Assembly (NCBI GenBank): GCA_015680685.1
Contig: MNCI01025357.1
Coordinates: 442,789-506,788, forward strand
Source of the DNA: Gnetum montanum
Taxonomy: Eukaryota; Streptophyta; Gnetopsida; Gnetales; Gnetaceae
Direction of reading: 5' to 3'
Length of the DNA stretch: 64,000 nt
Shown here: positions 58,512-64,000 of the stretch, piece after piece
Position numbering within the stretch: position 1 is the first letter of the stretch
Layout: the number at the start of each line of letters is the position of its first letter
Position numbers and translations under genes: made by a program
The notes under the pieces: model-generated
Told to the model about the DNA's origin: nothing
Seen by the model: the letters and a program-made list of their open reading frames with translations, nothing else
Databases searched by the model: none

Positions 58512-59132
58512 CTAATTCCAAGCTTTTGACATTGCACCTTGTATTTCCATTATGTTGGGATCAGATTTGATAGCATAAGCGAAGAATGGATCAATGGTAG
58601 AGAGATAGAAGTTGAGGATACCATCTGGTTGTGGTCGAATCTCATTTGGCACATAGGCAAGTTGATGAAGGAATCTAAGGTTATAATCCCTAACATTTTC
58701 CCCAGGTAGCTTCCTTAGGCTGGTAAAGTTACTTGATGTAATAGCAAGGCTTGTAAATTTGTCAAATTGATTCAAAAACTTGTTTTTGAATTCTTGCCAT
58801 GTGTTAATAGAGGCATCAGGAAGCATTAAGAACCATTGGGTTGCTTTGGTCTTAAATGTTGTTACAAACACCCTGCATGCCACATCATTATGTATAATGT
58901 TGTGGTTCCCTAATAAGGTTTCAAAACATTGTATGTGTTGGCGGGCATCATTCGTATGGGTTGTAGGATCAAAAAACAAGTTTATGTTTTGAATGGATTT
59001 TGGGATATCATGGTAATTGTGAAAGTTAAAAGGGTTTCTTACTAAGGGAGCCAGGGGTTGATGGTTTGCCATCTTAGTCCAAGGTTTCTTAGGAATTGAA
59101 CTTGGAAAAAGTGAAGCTCGTTGTTTTCTCAA
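58512..59132 (-). CDS. Gag, retrotransposon gag domain (element C)
   Basis: 206 open codons with the typical gag wording: NINLFFDPTTHTNDARQHIQ, CRVFVTTFKTKATQWFLML, TWQEFKNKFLNQF, LPGENVRDYNLRFLHQLAYV. This is the structural protein that builds the particle. The N-terminus lies at or inside the N gap; MANHQPLAP (about 59072) may be the true start. It differs strongly from the Gag of A, B, D and E, so C is from another gypsy lineage. Confidence 0.85.
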   Translation of the reverse strand: MRKQRASLFPSSIPKKPWTKMANHQPLAPLVRNPFNFHNYHDIPKSIQNINLFFDPTTHTNDARQHIQCFETLLGNHNIIHNDVACRVFVTTFKTKATQWFLMLPDASINTWQEFKNKFLNQFDKFTSLAITSSNFTSLRKLPGENVRDYNLRFLHQLAYVPNEIRPQPDGILNFYLSTIDPFFAYAIKSDPNIMEIQGAMSKAWN

Positions 59133-59142
59133 GGTAAATTGA

Positions 59143-59475
59143 NNNNNNNNNNNNNNNNNNNNNNNNNNNNNNNNNNNNNNNNNNNNNNNNNNNNNNNNNN
59201 NNNNNNNNNNNNNNNNNNNNNNNNNNNNNNNNNNNNNNNNNNNNNNNNNNNNNNNNNNNNNNNNNNNNNNNNNNNNNNNNNNNNNNNNNNNNNNNNNNNN
59301 NNNNNNNNNNNNNNNNNNNNNNNNNNNNNNNNNNNNNNNNNNNNNNNNNNNNNNNNNNNNNNNNNNNNNNNNNNNNNNNNNNNNNNNNNNNNNNNNNNNN
59401 NNNNNNNNNNNNNNNNNNNNNNNNNNNNNNNNNNNNNNNNNNNNNNNNNNNNNNNNNNNNNNNNNNNNNNNNNNN
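59143..59475. other. Assembly gap of 333 Ns
   Basis: Unresolved bases between gag and the right LTR arm of element C. It should hold the rest of the 5' LTR, the primer site and the leader, but the true size is unknown. Confidence 0.99.
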
Positions 59476-60410
59476 TCTCTAACAACGATCAGGGGATTTT
59501 CGGTTCACCACCAGAGGATTTTCTATTCAACAACGAGCATTTTTTTTCTGTTCAAGAGCCGCAAGTCTCTCACACACGGTAGTCTCTTTCTGCGTTGGAG
59601 AACAGCTGCAAGTCTCTGAGCGCTATAGAAAACGGCAGGGGTTCCAATTGGAGTCTTTAGTTGCATGACTCTTGTGGGGAATCGGATCTAGAACTATCTG
59701 CTCCTATCTGCTGCCAAATTCATTCTGTGATTCAGCCATTTAATTTACTCTTGGTCGACTGTTCTTCCGAGGGCAGGAAGCTTGGAATCATTCATTTTGA
59801 AAATCCCAACCATTACATATCTTTGGGACCCTTTGCTATTACTCTACCATTATTTTAATTTTTCTATTGTATTTTGGTGCTGTATGCATGTTCGATCTTG
59901 CTGTTGCTACACCATTGCACACCAGATCTCATTGTCACTACGTTGGTGATCTTGTTGCTGCTACACTGCACACACAATCCAGCTGTTGCTGTTACGCCAT
60001 TGCTACCGCCTGTGCCATTAGCCATCAGCAAAAGGACGATGGTGTTCAAGACGAGATAAATTTTTGATTTAATTTCAAGTTTACTTTTGTATTGTTGACT
60101 TTCCAAAAAAAACTGCAAAACTATTTAATTTTAATTTTAGTTATTCTACTATGCTTTTCAAAACATANATTTAATTTTAATTTTAGTTATTCTACTATGC
60201 TTTTCAAAACATAATATAACCCTTCTAAAATTAAATTTAAGTTTTTAATATTCTATTTAAAATATTGTTGTTATTGTTTTGTCATATAGCCCTTTCCAGC
60301 TGAGACTATTCCCAGGTTTTCGTACCCATACAGGAGGCGCCCTAGGCGATAGTCTCCTAAAACGAGTTTTCACAAGTGTTGGCGGCGTGTCCAAAATCTA
60401 CGCATCAACA
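59476..60410 (-). repeat. Element C right arm: 5' LTR left part
   Basis: On the minus strand it starts TGTTGATGCGTAGATTTTGG, the correct orientation for a 5' LTR of a minus-strand element. A 45-bp exact duplication around a single N (60123-60167, N 60168, 60169-60213) is an assembly artefact. Short frames at 59661-60118 are by-products. Confidence 0.8.
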
Positions 60411-60415
60411 GAGAG

Positions 60416-60804
60416 AAGGGTTGAGAAATATTTAATGACTAATAAAGGATTTAAATAATAAATAGTAAATAACAATAAATAAAGTCCTAATTAGCCTATT
60501 CCATGCACTACAAGGTTTATCCAAGAAGTTTGTGTTTATTGTCGTACACAAACATGTGTTCAGGTACAATATTTGCTTGAATAAAGATCCGTTCACTTTG
60601 GAGTTTCTACTGCGGGAACATAGAAAATATTCTATCTCTAGAGGGATCAAACTACTAGAGTTTTCGCTACGGTCTAAGCCTAGGATGAGAAACAAGGAAG
60701 AGTCGCCTCTTATTTTTAGACTTGGCGACGCACCGCGATATTGCGTAAGAGATATCGTGGGGGATGATGTGATATTGCATGGGATACGATATCGCGTCCC
60801 ATCA
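60416..60804 (-). repeat. Element B 5' LTR, outer part
   Basis: Continues the LTR interrupted at 53243 and matches 46924-47367. It carries only four GATAT(C/T) motifs (60735-60800) against eight in the other LTR, and the TATA box is degraded to TATTTTTA on the plus strand. Confidence 0.85.
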
Positions 60805-61560
60805 ATAAGGATAAGATGGTTGTGATAGAGATGGTCATGGACAGTGACTTAGATGATGATGATGGATGTGATGTCTTTCAGTATGAACATCCTAATGGAT
60901 GTTGCCTAATTATGTCACACATGCTGGGATCTAGCATGTATGACTTACATCCATGACTTGCGTAAAGGCAAACACACAAAATATTGTCTTATCCACAAGG
61001 CAATGCTCAATAGTTCCACCAACCACAGTAGTACTATCCAAGTGGAACTCCACCATGACCCTACGAATTATACTAGTAGTGGTAGTAACCACAATTGTGG
61101 GTGTTGGCACCTCTAAGATAGTAGTACCTTTACTAGCAACCAGATCCCTATGGTTACTATGTTCAACAACCTTCATCTCCACGAGACTCCTCTGGTCATG
61201 TTGCCACTTACCAACCTTATCACTACCCTCCTGAAGTGTACCAACTACCCTATCCAAGGAGGGATGCCACCTACTATCCTCGTGCTCTTTTCCCTGCACC
61301 TACTCCTTTGTCTCCTACACAACTACCACATACTCCATTCATGCAAGGTGAATTACCTACCCAACCACACAAAGAAATACTATGAGGATGGTTAATTTGC
61401 AATTGATTAACCAACCAAGAGGGTTAGAACTATAATCAAACAAAAGATCCTTCTTCCAACCTCGTAGTCCACCAAAGCCCTCAGACACATTAGTGGTTGG
61501 TAACCTTGCTCCTCCACCTTCCTCTGTCTCACCTTTATTTGAGTCCCCTTCAAACCAAAA
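60805..61560 (+). pseudogene. gag, second part (element E)
   Basis: DKMVVIEMVMDSDLDDDDGC and FQYEHPNGC continue the gag tail after the B insertion. A Gln/Tyr/Pro-rich stretch follows (PYGYYVQQPSSPRDSSG; YHYPPEVYQLPYP, 61140-61260) with several stops. Equivalent to D 31650-32400. Confidence 0.75.
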
Positions 61561-61589
61561 TCTCTCTCAAATCCATACTGTAATGTTAA

Positions 61590-62080
61590 CCCATGTTGTA
61601 TCTAATTGAATTTGAGCCAGTAACCTACCCAGGAAGTTAGCTAATCATGGGAGTCCCCTAGTATATTTACAAATTACTAAGAATGAGCCTTGTAAAGGTC
61701 TTCTTGACTCTGGTTCTAGTGTTAATATGATCCCACATGAGATGTACATGATGTGGAACCTTCCTCCCTTGAAGAAGTGCAACAATTGACTAGAATTGGT
61801 GGACTAGTCCATCACTATTCCATTGGGACTGGTAGAGGACATTGTAACCACCATTTTTTGGTGGTCATATCCTACCGACTTCCTAGTAATCAAGGTGGAG
61901 AACTACAAGGGAGACTTCCCAATTATTATGGAAAGGACATGGTTAAGCACCATTGATGCTAAAATGGGCATTAGAGATCTTTCCTTGGAGATATCCAAAG
62001 AAAATGAATTTGGAAAGATTGAGAAGAAGAGGGTTCCATGTATTGCGTACAATAATTCAGGGTGCCATTGTGTGTAGAAG
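61590..62080 (+). pseudogene. Protease remnant (element E)
   Basis: GLLDSGSSVNMIP (about 61695-61735) keeps the DSG triad. After a frame change come GLVEDIVTTIFWWSYPTDFLVI and FPIIMERTWLSTIDAKMGI (61823-62000). Broken, but the active-site residues are intact, unlike D. Confidence 0.8.
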
Positions 62081-62379
62081 TTATGGTTAGTGAAGTGAAT
62101 CTCTATCTCTACATGTAAGAAATGTGCACTAGAAGCTAAAATCCAAAGATGTCTATACATGGAAACTACAAAATAAGAAGGCACCTAGTGCTTGACAACT
62201 GATTCTAGCAATAGTTCATTGTGCATGGAACCTACTAAGGGCCTAGTGTATGAATATGTTGCAAGTATGGATGAACTTGAGCAAGTTCATCACCAGCTCT
62301 CTAAAGGAGTAAATGACTATGTCAATTAGGGAGAGTTGGAGATTCTTGACAATTTTAAACAAGAACCCCTTGAATTAAA

Positions 62380-64000
62380 GACACTACCAACTAGAATGGA
62401 GTGTGTGTTCTTAAAAAATGGAAGGCTGATCATTATTAATGCTAAGCTTGTTACAGAAAAAAAGGAGATGTTGATGAAGGTTGTGGAAAAATGGTTAGTA
62501 GCCTTTGCCTAGTTATATTCCGAGCTCACTAGAATAGATCCAAGAATATGCCAACATTGGTTATACATTGACCTCATCATTAAGCCAAAATGATAGCCGC
62601 AGTGATGTTTGAATCCCAAATTAAAGCAGATTGTCAAAGAGGAAATTAAGCAACTCCTCAAGGTAGGATTCATCTACCTTATCGCAGATAGTGAGTGGAT
62701 TAGTCCACTCATGATTGTTCCCAAGAAAGGAGACAAATGGTGGGTGTGCTTCGACTTCTGGCTGCTTAATATGGCAACTTTCAAAGATAATCTTTCATTG
62801 CCTTTTGTTGACCAAGTGTTGGACACCATTTTTGGGCACAACTATTATAGCTTTCTGGATGGTTATAGTGGCTATTACTAAATCCAGATTGCACTAGAGG
62901 ATCAGGTAAAGACAAATTTGACAAGTCCTTGGGAGACTTTTGCTTATCATCATATGTCATTCAGTTTATGTAATGCCCCAACCACATTTCAACTATTTGT
63001 CCTTAGCATTTTCCAACAACAAGTCAATAGTACGGTAGAAGTCTTCATGGATAAAGTTTCTACCTATGGAGCTACATTCGAGTAAGCCCTAGACTGTCTT
63101 GAGTAGGTGTTGAGGAGATGTGTTGAAACAAACCTCTAGATCAATTTGCAAAAGAGCCATCTTATGGTCTAGGAAGGCATAGTCTTGGGGCACCGTATTT
63201 CAAAAGTAGGAATTGAGGTGGACCCTAAAAAAATAAGGGTCATCCAAGGAATAACCCATCAACTGGAAATAGTTAAAGAAGTGCAATCATTCCTTGATCA
63301 TACTGTCTACTATTGGTGATTCATCAAGAATTTTTCCAAAATCACCAAGCTATTGGTTGAATTAATGAAGAAAGATGCATCATTTGTCTGGATCCTTACA
63401 TGTGAAACAACATTTCAATAGCTAAAGCAAATTTTGTTAAAACCCCAATTCTACAAGCACTTGATTGGTCTAGACTATTTCATGTGATGACTAATGCATC
63501 AAATTATGCTTTGGGGGTAGTGCTTACATAGTTGGATGATCAAAAACGTCCATATTACATTCACTACATAAGACGAAGTATTGTAGGTGCATAGTTGAAC
63601 TACACCACCATGGAAAAAAAATTGATGGCAGTGGTGTTCATGTTAGAGAAATTCAAGCACTATGTGCTTGGCTATAAAGTGTTCATGCACACAGATCATA
63701 GCACCATTTGATTTTTAATGAATAAACCAATGGTGAGCCCCCATTTCATACAATGGCTCATGATTTTACAAGAGTTTAATCTCACAATGGTAGATTGAAA
63801 AGGTGTAGAAAATGTGGTCGCTAACCACTTATCATGGCTAAGATGGGATGACAAGGAGAAAGAGAGCCCCTTATCTAATCAGTTCCATGATGAATCTTTC
63901 ATTGTAGGGGTTATTAATGCATAAATGCTTAATGAACCAAAATGGTATGACACCATCATCACTTATATGCTCAAGCAAGAACTACCACAAGGGTTGGACA
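62380..64000 (+). pseudogene. Reverse transcriptase-RNase H (element E), cut by window end
   Basis: NPKLKQIVKEEIKQLL (62612), WISPLMIVPKKGDKWWVCFDFWLLN, YYSFLDGYSGYY (62840-62880) and VEVFMDKVSTYG (63033-63067). The last is the catalytic motif with the second Asp replaced by Lys. Then EVDPKKIRVIQGITHQLEIVKEVQSFL (63215-63290) and RNase H wording to about 63880. Stops at 63083, 63104, 63170, 63529 and 63592 coincide with stops in D, and frameshifts follow 63440. Integrase would lie beyond the window. Confidence 0.85.

Larger units (their letters stand above)
53244..60410 (-). mobile_element. Element C: Ty3/gypsy element with inverted LTR ends, inserted in B
   Basis: Inserted in B's 5' LTR with a perfect duplication gagag (53239-53243 and 60411-60415). 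Minus-strand order: LTR left part (60410-59476), 333-N gap, gag, protease, an RNase H-like domain, RT, a second RNase H, zinc finger and truncated integrase. It ends not with a normal 3' LTR but with an inverted copy of the LTR's left part (53936-53244). Coding frames are far less broken than in D, E or G, so it is the youngest element. Whether the inverted ends are real or an assembly fault is open. Confidence 0.8.
46490..60804 (-). mobile_element. Element B: gag-protease-only LTR retrotransposon inserted in E
   Basis: LTRs: 3' at 46490-47367, 5' at 52819-53243 continuing at 60416-60804 after the inserted element C. Perfect target duplication ataag. Minus-strand content: primer site, gag (52566-50640), protease (50403-49540) and 2 kb of non-coding sequence (49500-47368). 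Without C it is about 7.1 kb, the same size and plan as A. RT, RNase H and integrase are absent, so movement needed proteins from elsewhere. Confidence 0.9.
42503..64000 (+). mobile_element. Element E: Ty3/gypsy element interrupted by B (and C), running off the window
   Basis: 5' LTR (about 42503-44579), primer site, gag (44783-46489 and 60805-61560), protease, RT and RNase H up to the window end. Element B occupies 46490-60804 with a perfect 5-bp duplication, ataag (46485-46489 and 60805-60809). The gag frame resumes after it (KDK, then DKMVVIEMV). Pol closely follows D. Integrase and the 3' LTR would lie beyond 64000. Confidence 0.85.

Noticed and set aside
59121-59582. Long open frames across the N gap on both strands
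   Set aside because: They consist almost entirely of unresolved bases; no coding claim is possible.
53244-60410. Element C as a DNA transposon with long terminal inverted repeats
   Set aside because: The interior is a gypsy gag-pol and the ends match LTR starts of element H; no transposase is present.
52819-60804. B's 5' LTR as two separate solo LTRs
   Set aside because: The break in both pieces is complementary and flanked by the 5-bp duplication of C, so it is one LTR split by insertion.

Overview
The window looks like nuclear DNA of a seed plant with a large, repeat-rich genome. It holds one intron-bearing gene for a plant-type ABCB transporter, tRNA-derived SINEs, and about 50 kb of old Ty3/gypsy-type LTR retrotransposons. 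Most of these are full of stop codons, and some are nested inside one another. A gymnosperm would fit, but that is inference. Nothing points to a bacterial, viral or organellar origin.

Layout. 1-5300: a decayed, 5'-truncated gypsy element on the minus strand (here called G). 5.3-8.4 kb: intergenic DNA with an LTR-promoter-like fragment and two SINE copies. 8.47-14.93 kb: the ABCB gene, 12 coding exons, apparently complete and intact. 15.45-18.41 kb: a small LTR element without coding capacity (H). 18.4-22.2 kb: intergenic DNA with two more SINE copies and microsatellites. 22.2-42.3 kb: gypsy element D (+ strand), with gag, protease, RT-RNase H, integrase and an extra long broken ORF before the 3' LTR. 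Element A (minus, 7.0 kb, gag and protease only) is inserted in D's gag gene. 42.5 kb to the window end: gypsy element E (+ strand), with a long mosaic LTR and gag. Its gag is interrupted by element B (minus, about 7.1 kb, gag and protease only, sister of A). B's 5' LTR is in turn interrupted by element C (minus, 7.2 kb). E resumes at 60805 and runs off the end inside pol.

The nesting order is well supported. C in B has a perfect 5-bp target duplication (gagag), B in E a perfect one (ataag), and A in D four of five bases (cttgc/cttgt). The interrupted reading frames or LTRs also resume on the far side. C is the youngest and best preserved.

The most unusual points are these. (1) C is flanked by two LTR left ends in inverted orientation, with a truncated integrase at one end, yet has a perfect target duplication. 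(2) A and B are two copies of a gag-protease-only family that lost RT, RNase H and integrase but kept a non-coding 3' block shared with D. (3) Premature TAG/TAA codons, mostly where Gln is expected, sit at the same pol positions in separate copies D, E and partly G. (4) The LTR promoters carry arrays of short palindromes next to TATA boxes, with copy number differing between the two LTRs of one element. (5) D carries a second long ORF behind its own TATA box. Single Ns flanked by exact duplications, and a 333-N gap inside C, mark assembly weak points.
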